Positions 18,838-28,227 of a DNA stretch of 64,000 nt are shown in pieces. Source of the stretch: Acidovorax sp. (lineage in GTDB: Bacteria; Pseudomonadota; Gammaproteobacteria; Burkholderiales; Burkholderiaceae_C). The position numbers and the translations under genes were made by a program. Each line of letters opens with the position of its first letter. Within the stretch, counting starts at the first letter, position 1. A model generated the notes under the pieces. The model worked only from the letters and a program-made list of their open reading frames with translations, did no database searches and was not told the origin of the DNA. Location of the stretch: positions 1-64,000 of the forward strand of contig NZ_JAJTBB010000047.1 in NCBI RefSeq assembly GCF_021287135.1, written 5' to 3'.

Positions 18838-19749
18838 ATGCAAAGACGACAGTTTTCCTTGGGTGTGATGGCCGCCGCAGCGCTGCCAGTGTGGGGCTGC
18901 GCGAGCGGCCTGGGCGGCCCCGGCAGTGCGGGCCGCCGCGACGCCGTAGCGCGCCGGTGGAGTGAAACGCTGGCAGGCATCGAGCGCTCCGCGCAGGGGC
19001 GCCTGGGCGTGGCCCTGCTGGACACCGGCTCGGGCCTGGCCCTGGGCTGGCGGCAGGACGAGCGCTTTGCCATGGCCAGCACGTTCAAGGCCGCACTGGC
19101 GGGCTGGATGCTGGCGCTGGTGGACCAGGGCCGGGAGCGCCTGGACGCGCGCGTGCATTACGCCGAGGCCGATGTGGTGCCGTATTCACCCGTCAGCGGC
19201 GCCCGCGCCGGGGCCGGCGGCGGGCTGACGGTGGGCGAGCTGTGCGCGGCCACCGTCAGCCTGAGCGACAACACCGCCGCCAACGTGCTGCTGGCGCGCC
19301 ATGGCGGCCCTGCGGCCTACACGGCCTTTGTGCGCTCGCTGGGCGACGAGGTCACCCGGCTGGACCGCAACGAGCCCACCCTGAACGAAGCTGCCCTGGG
19401 CGACCCCCGTGACACCACCACACCGCAGGCCATGCGGCAGACGCTGCAGAAGCTGGTGCTGGGCGACGCGCTCACGCCCGCGTCGCGTGCCTGGCTGCAG
19501 CGCTGGCTGGTGGAAACCAGCACGGGCGACAAGCGCCTGCGCGCGGGCGTGCCGGGCTGGAGGGTGGGCGACAAGACGGGCACGGGCAGCGCGGGCACGT
19601 CCAACGACATCGGCGTGCTGTGGCCGCCGGGCGGCGGCGCGCCCGTGGTGGTGACGTGCTACCTCACGCAGTCCACGGCCTCGCCCGAGCAGCGCGACGC
19701 CGCCATTGCGCAGGTGGCGCGGGCGGTGGTGGCGGCGCGGCTGGGGTAG
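18838..19749 (+). CDS. Class A beta-lactamase
   Basis: This is a serine beta-lactamase of 303 residues. All class A motifs are present: MASTFK (catalytic Ser at about residue 80, S-x-x-K), LSDN (SDN), the omega-loop RNEPTLNEA with the general-base Glu, and DKTGTGS (KTG). The N-terminus MQRRQFSLGVMAAAALPVWG has twin arginines before a hydrophobic stretch and a Cys (GCASG), so export by Tat is likely and lipidation is possible. It is divergent from the AmpR-like gene and therefore probably inducible. ATG 18838 is chosen because the open frame upstream is in the control region. The substrate spectrum cannot be called. Confidence 0.92.
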   Translation: MQRRQFSLGVMAAAALPVWGCASGLGGPGSAGRRDAVARRWSETLAGIERSAQGRLGVALLDTGSGLALGWRQDERFAMASTFKAALAGWMLALVDQGRERLDARVHYAEADVVPYSPVSGARAGAGGGLTVGELCAATVSLSDNTAANVLLARHGGPAAYTAFVRSLGDEVTRLDRNEPTLNEAALGDPRDTTTPQAMRQTLQKLVLGDALTPASRAWLQRWLVETSTGDKRLRAGVPGWRVGDKTGTGSAGTSNDIGVLWPPGGGAPVVVTCYLTQSTASPEQRDAAIAQVARAVVAARLG

Positions 19750-19818
19750 GGCGAATGTAGCGGGTTGGGGAACAACCTGGTGGGGTGGGCAAGCTGCTGC
19801 CCGCCCCTTGCCAACCCG

Positions 19819-19878
19819 CCGTTCGGGCTGAGCTTGTCGAAGCCTTGCGCTGCGCTTCAACAGGCTCAGCGTGAACGG
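19819..19878. repeat. Imperfect inverted repeat between bla and argA
   Basis: The left arm CCGTTCGGGCTGAGCTTGTC (19819-19838, continuing GAAG) faces an imperfect complement ending CAGGCTCAGCGTGAACGG (19861-19878). This GTTCGGGCTGAG...GTCGAAG palindrome is widely scattered in proteobacterial genomes. It sits between convergent genes and could stop transcription from both sides. Confidence 0.65.
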
Positions 19879-19906
19879 CTGGCCGGGCGTTCACGGCCCC
19901 GGTGTT

Positions 19907-21253
19907 TCAGAGCTTCTTCACCAGCACCTGGCTGCGCCGGTCCCAGTTGTACTTGCGCTTGCGCGCATCGGGCAGCCAGTCGGGGTCCACGGGCTGGAAG
20001 CCGCGCTTGATGAACCAGTGCATGGTGCGGGTGGTCAGCACGAAGATGCTCTCCAGGCCCAAGAGGCGCGCGCGCTGCTCGATGCGCTTGAGCAGCTTCT
20101 CGCCGTCGCCCGTGCCCTGGCTCTGGGGCGACACGGTCACGGCGGCCATCTCGGCCGTCTTGGCTTCGGGGTAGGGGTACAGGGCCGCGCAGCCGAAGAT
20201 CACGCCGTCGTGCTCGATGATGGTGTAGGCCTCGATGTCGCGCTCGATCTCGGTGCGGTCGCGCTTGACCAGCGTGCCATCCTTTTCAAACGGCTCGATC
20301 AGCTGCAGGATGCCGCCCACGTCGTCGATGGTGGCCTCGCGCAGCTCCTCGAGCTTTTCGTCGATGACCATGGTGCCGATGCCATCGTGCACATACACCT
20401 CCAGCAGCAGCGACCCATCCAGCGCAAACGGGATGATGTGGCTGCGCTCCACGCCGCCCTTGCAGGCCTTCACGCAGTGCTGCAGGTAAAAGCCCGTGTC
20501 GGTGGGCTGCTGCGCGGTGGGCAGCTGGGCCAGCAGGGCCTGCGCAGCGGCCAGCGGCAGCTCGGTGTCGATGGGGTTGTCTTCGCTCTCGGGCTCCAAT
20601 GGGTTCATGCGGATGCCGGGCACTTCGGTCAGGAAGATCAGCTTGTCCGCGTGCAGCTCGATGGCCACGCTGGTGGCCACTTCTTCCATCGCCAGATTGA
20701 AGGCCTCGCCCGTGGGCGAGAAGCCAAACGGCGACAGCAGCACCAGCGCGCCCATGTCCAGCGTGCGCTGGATGCCGCCCACGTCCACCTTGCGCACCAG
20801 GCCCGAGTGCTGGAAGTCCACGCCGTCCACGATGCCCACCGGCCGTGCCGTGAGGAAGTTGCCCGAGATCACCCGCACTGTGGCGCCCGCCATGGGCGTG
20901 TTGGGCAGGCCCTGGCTGAAGGCGGCTTCAATTTCATAGCGCAGCTGGCCGGCGGCCTCCTGCGCGCAGTCCAGCGCCACCGAGTCGGTGATGCGGATGC
21001 CGTGCGAATACTTGGCGGCATGGCCCTTGGCCGCCAGCTGCTCGTTCACCTGCGGGCGAAACCCGTGCACCAGCACGATCTTCACGCCCATGGCCTGGAT
21101 CAGCGCCAGGTCTTGCGCAATGCTGTGCAGCTTGCCCGCCGCAATGGCCTCGCCCGTGAGCCCGATCACAAAGGTCTGGTTGCGGAACTTGTGGATGTAG
21201 GGCGCCACCGAGCGGAACCAGGGCACGAAGGTGAAGTTGAAAACGGCGGACAT
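19907..21253 (-). CDS. argA: Amino-acid N-acetyltransferase (N-acetylglutamate synthase)
   Basis: This enzyme makes N-acetylglutamate from glutamate and acetyl-CoA, the first step of arginine synthesis; 448 residues. The N-terminal two thirds is an amino-acid-kinase fold that binds arginine for feedback inhibition (FVIGLTGEAIAAGKLHSIAQ, IVLVHGFRPQVNEQLAAKG). The C-terminal part is a GNAT acetyltransferase (ATIDDVGGILQLIEPFEKDG, AAVTVSPQSQGTGDGEKLL, the acetyl-CoA loop). This two-domain form and length match ArgA. It starts at ATG 21253; the frame is open far upstream only because of the high GC content. Confidence 0.95.
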   Translation of the reverse strand: MSAVFNFTFVPWFRSVAPYIHKFRNQTFVIGLTGEAIAAGKLHSIAQDLALIQAMGVKIVLVHGFRPQVNEQLAAKGHAAKYSHGIRITDSVALDCAQEAAGQLRYEIEAAFSQGLPNTPMAGATVRVISGNFLTARPVGIVDGVDFQHSGLVRKVDVGGIQRTLDMGALVLLSPFGFSPTGEAFNLAMEEVATSVAIELHADKLIFLTEVPGIRMNPLEPESEDNPIDTELPLAAAQALLAQLPTAQQPTDTGFYLQHCVKACKGGVERSHIIPFALDGSLLLEVYVHDGIGTMVIDEKLEELREATIDDVGGILQLIEPFEKDGTLVKRDRTEIERDIEAYTIIEHDGVIFGCAALYPYPEAKTAEMAAVTVSPQSQGTGDGEKLLKRIEQRARLLGLESIFVLTTRTMHWFIKRGFQPVDPDWLPDARKRKYNWDRRSQVLVKKL

Positions 21254-21447
21254 GGCGGTGTGCAAGGCCCTCAGCAGGTGGGGGAACAAACGGGGAATAG
21301 GGCGGTCCGCAGGTCTGCAGACCGTCCGGCTCAGGCGCGCATCATAAGCATGCTGAGCATCGCCGTGGCGCCGGGCGGGCGCGGCGGTGCGGCGCTGCGG
21401 CGTCAACAATGGCAAAGGGGCGCCGTTCGACGGGGCAACGCTGGCGC

Positions 21448-23343
21448 TCAGTCCTTGCGCAGGTACACCCAGCCGCCCGCGTGCAGCCAGTCCTGCCGCT
21501 CGCGCGTGGTCACCACCAGTTCCACCAGATCGCGGCCGGCGTCCAGGGGGACCTGCACCGCCATGCCCGCGCGGTCGGCCGACAGCGGCAGCAGGAACTG
21601 GCTGTCGTCCCAGAACAGGTAGCCGGGCAGATCGGGCAGCTCCTTCAGCGCGGAGGTGCCCATGTCCAGCGCCATGGGGATGGACTGGGGCCCTTCGCTC
21701 GCCACCTGCCAGGTGCTGGGCAGCCGCGCCGCCCAGGCGGCGGGCAGGGGGCCGGGCGCGGGCGGCATTTGCTGGCCGATGGGCGTGGTCACAAGGTAGT
21801 GCCCGGCGGTCGCGCGTTCGCGCATGAGCAGGTAGCGCCGGCCGTCCGCCTGCTCCCAGCGGTACTGCGTGGCGGGGTTGGCGTCGGACCACCACCACCC
21901 GTCCGTGCGCAGGCGCAGGCTCTGGCACCGGTCCACCCAGGCGCCGCGCTGGGCGCTCCATGCGCACAGGTCGATCTGCTGGCCGTCCGGCGAGGTGGCC
22001 TTGAGCGGGGCGCGCGAACTGCCGTAGACCCCCAGCAGCGCACCCACGGCGGCCGAGGAGACGGTGGCGTGGGGCGGTGCGGCCAGCGGCAGGGGCGGCG
22101 GCAGGGTGCGCAACGGCCCGCTCTCCTGCAGGGCGCGCAGCAGGATGCCCTCGGCCACCGGGCCGGGCTTGAAGCCGGCGGAGCTGCCGGTGAGCAGCAG
22201 CGCCAGGCCCGCCTGCGGCAGCACGTAGAAGTCGCTGGAATAGAACATCGTGCCGCCGCTCTTTTGCCAGGCCTCCACGCCGGCGGCCTCCAGGCCGGGG
22301 TGGCGCGTGGTGTCCCACCCCAGGCCCCAGTGCCAGTCGGCGGGCAGGTTGACGCGCACGCCCTGGTTCTGGGCGCTGGCCATCTCGCGCACCCCGGCCT
22401 TGGAGACGATGCGCTGGCCGTCCAGCTCGCCGCCGCGCAGCAGCAGGGCGGCCAGTTTCATCATGTCGCCGGGGGTGGTGCAGAGCCCGCCGGTGGCGTA
22501 GCCCATCATGAACTCCTGGCCCTGCGGCACCTCGCGGATGTGACCGGGCGCAAAGCTGCCGGGCGGCAGGGGCGCCAGCGTGTAGCCCGAGCGTGCCATG
22601 CCCAGCGGGTTGAGCAGGGCCGACTGCACAAAGGCCGGGTAGCTCTGCCCGGTGACGGCCTGCACCACGCGTTCCACCAGCGTGAAACCGTCGTTGCAAT
22701 ACACCGCCATGGCGCCTGGGGCGTGCTTGAGGTGCATGTCGGCCAGGGCCGTCTCCAGCTCCGCGGCGTAGCCCTGCAAGGGAGCGAAGGTGAACACGTT
22801 GTGCAGGTACGTCCCCGGCAGGCCGGACGCGTGGCTCAGCAGGTGCCGCACGGTGATGTCGCGGTAGCCGGGCGAGAGCATGCTGAAGCCGGGCAGGTAG
22901 CGCACCACCGGCGCATCCAGCGCCACCAGCTGCCGGTCCACCAGCACCATCACGGCCAGGGCCGCGATGACCTTGCTGACGGAGCCCACGTTGAAGCGTG
23001 TCTCGGGGGTGGCGGGCGTGCCGGAGGCTTCGTCCAGCACGCCGAAGGCCTCTTGCCAGACCAGGCGGTCGCCCTGCAGCAGCGCCACGGAGGCGGCCCG
23101 GGTCTTGGGCTGGTTCGGCGCGGCCTGCATGGCCTGGCGGATCGCGTTGCGTCCCCAGGCCATGGTGGCCGTGAGCAGGGGCGCCGGGTTGTTGCCGCTG
23201 CCGCCGCAGCCCGGCAGCAGCGGCGCCAGGCCGGTGGCGCCGGCCCAGGCGAGCCAACCGCGGCGCGACGCCAGCGCCAGGGCAGGCGGCGTGGGGGTGA
23301 GGGGGGATAAATTCTGTGCGGAGGGCTGGGGGCGCGTTCGCAT
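21448..23343 (-). CDS. Exported serine hydrolase, class C beta-lactamase/PBP fold
   Basis: This is a 631-residue protein of the serine beta-lactamase-like (DD-peptidase/esterase) superfamily. The catalytic S-x-x-K is in NVGSVSKVIAAL, and the tyrosine motif is YCN (AVYCNDGFTL). The N-terminus has SRRGWLAWAG followed by a hydrophobic stretch and LLPGCGGSG, which fits a Tat-type lipoprotein signal. After about residue 370 there is an extra C-terminal beta-rich domain that scores ligands in many such esterases. I start at ATG 23343. Its role may be peptidoglycan or ester hydrolysis; it is too diverged to call a resistance enzyme. Confidence 0.8.
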   Translation of the reverse strand: MRTRPQPSAQNLSPLTPTPPALALASRRGWLAWAGATGLAPLLPGCGGSGNNPAPLLTATMAWGRNAIRQAMQAAPNQPKTRAASVALLQGDRLVWQEAFGVLDEASGTPATPETRFNVGSVSKVIAALAVMVLVDRQLVALDAPVVRYLPGFSMLSPGYRDITVRHLLSHASGLPGTYLHNVFTFAPLQGYAAELETALADMHLKHAPGAMAVYCNDGFTLVERVVQAVTGQSYPAFVQSALLNPLGMARSGYTLAPLPPGSFAPGHIREVPQGQEFMMGYATGGLCTTPGDMMKLAALLLRGGELDGQRIVSKAGVREMASAQNQGVRVNLPADWHWGLGWDTTRHPGLEAAGVEAWQKSGGTMFYSSDFYVLPQAGLALLLTGSSAGFKPGPVAEGILLRALQESGPLRTLPPPLPLAAPPHATVSSAAVGALLGVYGSSRAPLKATSPDGQQIDLCAWSAQRGAWVDRCQSLRLRTDGWWWSDANPATQYRWEQADGRRYLLMRERATAGHYLVTTPIGQQMPPAPGPLPAAWAARLPSTWQVASEGPQSIPMALDMGTSALKELPDLPGYLFWDDSQFLLPLSADRAGMAVQVPLDAGRDLVELVVTTRERQDWLHAGGWVYLRKD

Positions 23344-23623
23344 TCTTGTGGGTTCCAGGGCCGTGGCCGCTGGGACGCGGCGCACGGATTACATACTGAA
23401 ATCCGGGGGGTCCGCACAAATTGTTCGGGTCGCCGTATGCAAAGGCCGCCTGCCGCGGTGGGGCGACCTTGAGGATTGCGTTGCCAGAACACCGCGCGGT
23501 GAGGGCCCAGGGGCCGCCGGCGCATGGCGCGCTGGCCTGTGCAGAACCTGCGGTGCCGCGCGTGGGGCCACTGCGCCGGGTGTTGCACGCTGCCAACGAA
23601 GCGCTCGGATAATGCGGCCCTTC

Positions 23624-26600
23624 ATGACCGATTCCGCGCCTTCCTTGCCCCCATCTCCCCCACCCGCCGCCCGCCAGGCCGCCCCGCTGCGCATCACCTT
23701 CCCCGACTCGCTGCCCGTGTCGGGCAAGCGCGAGGAGATCATGGCGGCCATCGACAAGCACCAGGTCGTCATCGTGTGCGGCGAAACGGGCTCGGGCAAG
23801 ACCACGCAGCTGCCCAAGATTGCGCTGGCGCTGGGCCGGGGAAAATGCAATGCAAAACCCGGACAGAAAGGCCAGCTCATCGGCCACACCCAGCCGCGGC
23901 GCATTGCCGCCAGCAGCGTGGCCAAGCGCATTGCCGAAGAGCTGCAGACGCCGCTGGGCGATGTGGTGGGCTACAAGGTGCGGTTCCAGGACCGCTTGAG
24001 CCGCGACGCTTCCGTCAAGCTGATGACGGACGGCATCCTGCTGGCCGAGACGCAGACCGACCCGCTGCTCAAGGCCTACGACACGCTCATCATCGACGAG
24101 GCGCACGAGCGCAGCCTGAACATCGACTTCCTGCTGGGCTACCTGCGGCAGATCCTGCCGCGCCGGCCGGATCTGAAGGTCATCGTGACGTCGGCCACTA
24201 TCGACGCTGACCGGTTTGCCAAGCACTTTGAAAGTGCCAAGGGCCCGGCGCCGGTCATCATGGTCTCGGGCCGCACCTTTCCGGTGGAGCAGCGCTACCG
24301 CCCGTTTGAAGAGAGCCGTGACTACGGCCTGAACGAGGCCATTGCCGACGGGGTGGACGAACTGTGGGCGGGCAACGCGGGCGGCGACATCCTCGTCTTC
24401 CTCCCCGGCGAGCGCGAGATCCGCGAGGCCGCCGACCACCTGCGCAAGCACCTGTCGCACCAGCCCGTGATGCGCAATGCCGAGGTGCTGCCGCTGTTTG
24501 CGCGCCTGTCGCAGGCCGAACAGGACCGCATCTTTGACGGCCACACCGGCCGCCGCATCGTGCTGGCGACCAACGTGGCTGAGACCTCGCTCACCGTGCC
24601 GGGCATCCGCTACGTGATTGACGCAGGCACGGCGCGCGTCAAGCGCTATTCGTTCCGTAGCAAGGTGGAGCAGCTGCTGGTGGAGCCCGTCAGCCAGGCG
24701 GCCGCCAACCAGCGTGCGGGCCGCTGCGGCCGCGTGGCCAACGGCATCTGCATCCGCCTGTACGACGAGGCGGACTTCAACAGCCGCCCGCGCTTTACCG
24801 ACCCCGAAATCCTGCGTTCCTCCCTCGCGGGCGTCATCCTGCGCATGAAGTCGCTGCACCTGGGCGATGTGGCGCAGTTTCCGTTTCTTGAGGCCCCTTC
24901 GGGCCGCGCCATTGCCGACGGCTACCAGCTGCTCTCCGAACTGGGCGCGGTGGACGACGCCAACGAGCTGACGCCCATGGGCGTGGAGCTGTCCAAGCTG
25001 CCGCTGGACCCGCGCGTGGGCCGCATGATTCTGGAGGCCCGCGAACGCCGTGCGCTGGACGAGGTGCTGATCATCGCCAGCGCCCTCAGCGTGCAGGACG
25101 TGCGCGACCGGCCTTTGGAAGCGCAGCAGCAGGCCGACCAGGCGCACGCCAAGTTCGACGACGACAAGAGCGAGTTCAGCGGCTACCTGAAGCTGTGGAA
25201 GTGGATCAACGAGGCCCGCGGCGGGGCGCCCAGCCTGCCTTCGGCCCGTGCGCAAAAAGCGATGGCGCTCAAGAAGGCGCCCTCGCAGGCCATCCTGCCC
25301 GTGGGGCAGCGGGCGGCTGCGCCGGTGCCTGCTCCCGCTCCGGCGCCGGAAGCCGCGCCCACGCACAAGCTCAGCAACCGCCAGTACGAGGCGCTGCTGC
25401 GCCAGAACTTCATCAGCATCCGCCGCCTGCGCGAGTGGCGCGACATTCACACCCAGCTGCTCACGGTGGTGACGGAGCATGGATGGCGGGTCAACACCCA
25501 GCCAGCGAGCTACGAGCAGATTCACCTCTCGATGCTGGCGGGCCTGCTGGGCAACGTGGGCTGCAAGAGCGACGAGGATGACTGGTATCTGGGCGCGCGC
25601 GGCATCAAGTTCTACAAGCACCCCGGCGCGCACCTGAACAAGAAGCCCGGCCGCTGGATTGTGGCGGCCGAGCTGGTGGAGACCACGCGCTTGTTTGGCC
25701 GGGGCATCGCGGCCATTGAGCCGCAATGGATCGAGCAGATCGGCGGCCACCTGCTCAAGAAGCAGATGCTGGACCCGCATTGGGAGAAGAAGGCCGGCCA
25801 GGTCACCGCGCTGGAGCGCGCCACGCTGTACGGCATCGTCATCTACAACAACCGCCGCGTGGACTTTGGCACGGTGGACCCGCACGGCGCGCGCGACATC
25901 TTTCTGCGCGAGGCGCTGGTGCAGGGCGAGTGGGAAACGCGCCTGCCGTTCCTGGCCGCCAACCAGAAGCTGATCGCCAAGGTGGAAGAGCTGGAGCACA
26001 AGTCCCGCCGCCAGGACGTGTTGGTGGACGACGAGCTGATCTACGCCTTCTACGACCAGCAGGTGCCGCAGGACGTGTGCAGCGGTGCGACCTTTGAGCG
26101 CTGGTACAAGGATGCAAGCCGCGCCAACCCCGAGCTGCTCAAGCTCACGCGCGACGAGCTGATGCGCCACGAGGCCGCGGGCATCACCACCAGCGCCTTC
26201 CCCAAGACCGTGCGCCTGGGCGGCGTGGACTGCAGCGCCAGCTACCTGCACGAGCCCGGCGACCCGCGCGACGGCATCACCGTGACGGTGCCGCTCTTTG
26301 TGCTCAACCAGGTGAGCGAGGAGCGCTGCGAATGGCTGGTGCCCGGCATGCTCAAGGACAAGATCCAGGCCCTGCTCAAAAGCCTGCCGCAGCGCCCGCG
26401 CAGCCGCTTTGTGCCGCTGCCCGAATCGGCCACACGGCTGGCCGAGCTGTTTGCCGCGCCTGAGCGCTTTGGCACCGGCAGCCTCACGGACGCACTGCTC
26501 AAGCAGGTGCGCGACGAGACCTCGCTGGATGTGAAGCGGGCGGACTTCAAGCTCGACATGCTCAGCCCGCATTTGTTCATGAACTTCCGCGTGGTGGATG

Positions 26601-27688
26601 AGCACGGCCGCCAGCTCGGCCAGGGCCGCAACCTGGGCGCGCTCAAGGCCGAGTGGGGCGCCAAGGCGCGCGGCGCCTTCCAGGCGCTGGCGGGGCTCAA
26701 GCTGGGCGGGCAGGGCGGTGGTTTAGAGAAAAAAACGGCTCCAGCGCCCGATGGTAAAGCGCAAGCAGCTACAAAAACAGTAGCAAAATCCGCGCCTGCA
26801 CCCGCGCCTGGACCCGCTCCATCCCCCGCCGCACCCGCGGGCCAGCGCTACACCACCTGGACCTTTGGCGAGCTGCCCGAGCTCATGGAGATCAAGAAGG
26901 GCGGGCAGACCCTGGTGGGCTTTCCGGCGCTGATCGACGGCGGCGACGCCGTCACCATCGAAGTGTTCGACGAGCCCGAGGTAGCCGCCGCCAAGCACCG
27001 CGCCGGCCTGCGCCGCCTGTTTGCGCTGCAGATCAAGGACGCGCTGAAGTACCTGGAAAAGAACATCCCCGACCTGCAGAAGATGGCCGTGGCGTTCATG
27101 CCCCTGGGAACGCAGGAAGAGCTGCGCGCCCAGATCATCGACGTGGCGCTGGACCGCGCCTTTCTGCTGGACCCGCTGCCCACCGACGAGGCCGGCTTCA
27201 AGCGCCGCGTGGACGAGGGCCGGGGCCGCCTCACGCTGATCGCCAACGAGGTCGCTCGCCTGGCGGGCACCATCCTCATCGAATACGCCGCCGCGGCCCG
27301 CAAGCTCAAGGACACCAAGAACGCGCCCGACGCCACGGCCGACGTGCAGCAACAGCTGCAGCGCCTGGTGCCCAAGCAGTTCATCGCCCAGGCCCCGTGG
27401 GCGCAGCTGGCGCACTTTCCGCGCTACCTCAAGGCCATCACGCTGCGGCTGGACAAATACCGTGCCGACCCCGCCCGCGACGCCGCCAAGCTGGCCGAGC
27501 TGCGCCCGCAGGAGCAGCGCTACTGGCGCCTGGTGGCCGAGCGCAAGGGCGCCGTGGATGCGCGCATGCAGGAACTGCGCTGGCTGCTGGAGGAACTGCG
27601 CGTGAGCTTCTTCGCGCAGGAGCTGCGCACGCCCCAGCCGGTGAGCGTGAAGCGGCTGGACAAGCTGTGGGCGCAGGTCAATAGCTGA
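23624..27688 (+). CDS. hrpA: ATP-dependent DEAH-box RNA helicase HrpA
   Basis: This is a large RNA helicase of 1354 residues, close to the ~1300 of E. coli HrpA. Walker A is CGETGSGKTTQLPK (about residue 52), the DEAH box is IIDEAHERS (about 157), motif III is TSATID, and the helicase C part carries VLATNVAETSLTVPGIRYV and NQRAGRCGR. The HrpA-specific C-terminal region (DUF3418-like) fills the last 500 residues. At residues about 1034-1056 the chain is interrupted by an Ala/Lys/Pro-rich insert encoded by dispersed repeat A3. ATG 23612 (MRPFMTD) is an alternative start 12 bases upstream. Confidence 0.94.
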   Translation: MTDSAPSLPPSPPPAARQAAPLRITFPDSLPVSGKREEIMAAIDKHQVVIVCGETGSGKTTQLPKIALALGRGKCNAKPGQKGQLIGHTQPRRIAASSVAKRIAEELQTPLGDVVGYKVRFQDRLSRDASVKLMTDGILLAETQTDPLLKAYDTLIIDEAHERSLNIDFLLGYLRQILPRRPDLKVIVTSATIDADRFAKHFESAKGPAPVIMVSGRTFPVEQRYRPFEESRDYGLNEAIADGVDELWAGNAGGDILVFLPGEREIREAADHLRKHLSHQPVMRNAEVLPLFARLSQAEQDRIFDGHTGRRIVLATNVAETSLTVPGIRYVIDAGTARVKRYSFRSKVEQLLVEPVSQAAANQRAGRCGRVANGICIRLYDEADFNSRPRFTDPEILRSSLAGVILRMKSLHLGDVAQFPFLEAPSGRAIADGYQLLSELGAVDDANELTPMGVELSKLPLDPRVGRMILEARERRALDEVLIIASALSVQDVRDRPLEAQQQADQAHAKFDDDKSEFSGYLKLWKWINEARGGAPSLPSARAQKAMALKKAPSQAILPVGQRAAAPVPAPAPAPEAAPTHKLSNRQYEALLRQNFISIRRLREWRDIHTQLLTVVTEHGWRVNTQPASYEQIHLSMLAGLLGNVGCKSDEDDWYLGARGIKFYKHPGAHLNKKPGRWIVAAELVETTRLFGRGIAAIEPQWIEQIGGHLLKKQMLDPHWEKKAGQVTALERATLYGIVIYNNRRVDFGTVDPHGARDIFLREALVQGEWETRLPFLAANQKLIAKVEELEHKSRRQDVLVDDELIYAFYDQQVPQDVCSGATFERWYKDASRANPELLKLTRDELMRHEAAGITTSAFPKTVRLGGVDCSASYLHEPGDPRDGITVTVPLFVLNQVSEERCEWLVPGMLKDKIQALLKSLPQRPRSRFVPLPESATRLAELFAAPERFGTGSLTDALLKQVRDETSLDVKRADFKLDMLSPHLFMNFRVVDEHGRQLGQGRNLGALKAEWGAKARGAFQALAGLKLGGQGGGLEKKTAPAPDGKAQAATKTVAKSAPAPAPGPAPSPAAPAGQRYTTWTFGELPELMEIKKGGQTLVGFPALIDGGDAVTIEVFDEPEVAAAKHRAGLRRLFALQIKDALKYLEKNIPDLQKMAVAFMPLGTQEELRAQIIDVALDRAFLLDPLPTDEAGFKRRVDEGRGRLTLIANEVARLAGTILIEYAAAARKLKDTKNAPDATADVQQQLQRLVPKQFIAQAPWAQLAHFPRYLKAITLRLDKYRADPARDAAKLAELRPQEQRYWRLVAERKGAVDARMQELRWLLEELRVSFFAQELRTPQPVSVKRLDKLWAQVNS
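26723..26790 (-). repeat. Dispersed repeat family A, copy 3, in frame within hrpA
   Basis: Read on the minus strand it contains GTAGCTGCTTGCGCTTTACC and GGCGCTGGAGCC, the family A order. It adds about 23 codons without a stop or frameshift and is translated as roughly ...EKKTAPAPDGKAQ, AATKTVAKS.... It is followed by a Pro/Ala linker, so it lies in a tolerated surface spacer. Confidence 0.8.
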
Positions 27689-27712
27689 CCGGGGCCGAGC
27701 CGGCCTCGGCCC

Positions 27713-28069
27713 TCACTTTTTCAGCCAAATTTTGACCGTCACGTACATCGCGTATCCCAGGGCGACCACGATCCACACCACAAAAAACAGGTTGGCCCAG
27801 TACTGGTTCGAGTGTTCTGCCAACGTGTAGATCTGGTGGGCGCAGCCTTTTCCGACACAGGGGATTTCGCGCAGTACCAGGGCGCGCAGGGCTGCAAACA
27901 ACAGGTACGCAGCAATGCCGCTGATGACCAGAAACCCGACCGGCCCGACGGGCGGCTTGGTGAACCCATCGTTTTCATCACGCAGGCCCTGGTTCAGCAG
28001 CTTTTGCCCGTACCGGTACCACACGTATCCAACGAGAAGCATGAGCGCGTAGTAGAGGAGGGTCAGCAT
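27713..28069 (-). CDS. Small membrane protein of unknown function
   Basis: This is a 118-residue protein with three likely membrane segments: LYYALMLLVGYVWYRYG at the N-terminus, VGFLVISGIAAYLLFAALRALV in the middle, and LFFVVWIVVALGYAMYVTV near the end. Between the last two are two cysteines (IPCVGKGC) that could form a periplasmic disulfide. It ends in KIWLKK. It is convergent with hrpA (24 bp gap). I do not recognise the family. The start ATG 28069 puts the first helix at the N-terminus. Confidence 0.65.
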   Translation of the reverse strand: MLTLLYYALMLLVGYVWYRYGQKLLNQGLRDENDGFTKPPVGPVGFLVISGIAAYLLFAALRALVLREIPCVGKGCAHQIYTLAEHSNQYWANLFFVVWIVVALGYAMYVTVKIWLKK

Positions 28070-28128
28070 GGCGTGGGGCGGTGGTCGTGTGTGCGCATGG
28101 GCAATGTGGCGAGTGTCGCTGGTTCGCC

Positions 28129-28227
28129 CAGCTGCTCCACATAGTCGCCATAGCTCATGCCGTCGTCGCGCAGCACGTTGCAGTAGTTTCAGAGCTTCTG
28201 GACGAGGGAGTGGGTGGTGGTGTTCAT
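28129..28227 (-). pseudogene. Remnant of hsdM (type I methyltransferase), first 33 codons
   Basis: On the minus strand the sequence reads MNTTTHSLVQKL, a TGA stop, then NYCNVLRDDGMSYGDYVEQL. This is the conserved start of type I HsdM subunits (usual form VQKLW-NYCNVLRDDG-SYGDYVEQLTYLLFLKM); the tryptophan TGG has become TGA at 28189-28191. Homology stops abruptly at YVEQL, so the rest of the gene is deleted. The ATG overlaps the stop of the HEPN gene as ATGA, so the three genes were once one translationally coupled operon. Confidence 0.8.

Noticed and set aside
21254-26605. Apparent giant extension of argA on the minus strand
   Set aside because: The frame is open only by GC bias. ArgA begins at 21253, and the extension is antisense or out of frame to the serine hydrolase and hrpA.
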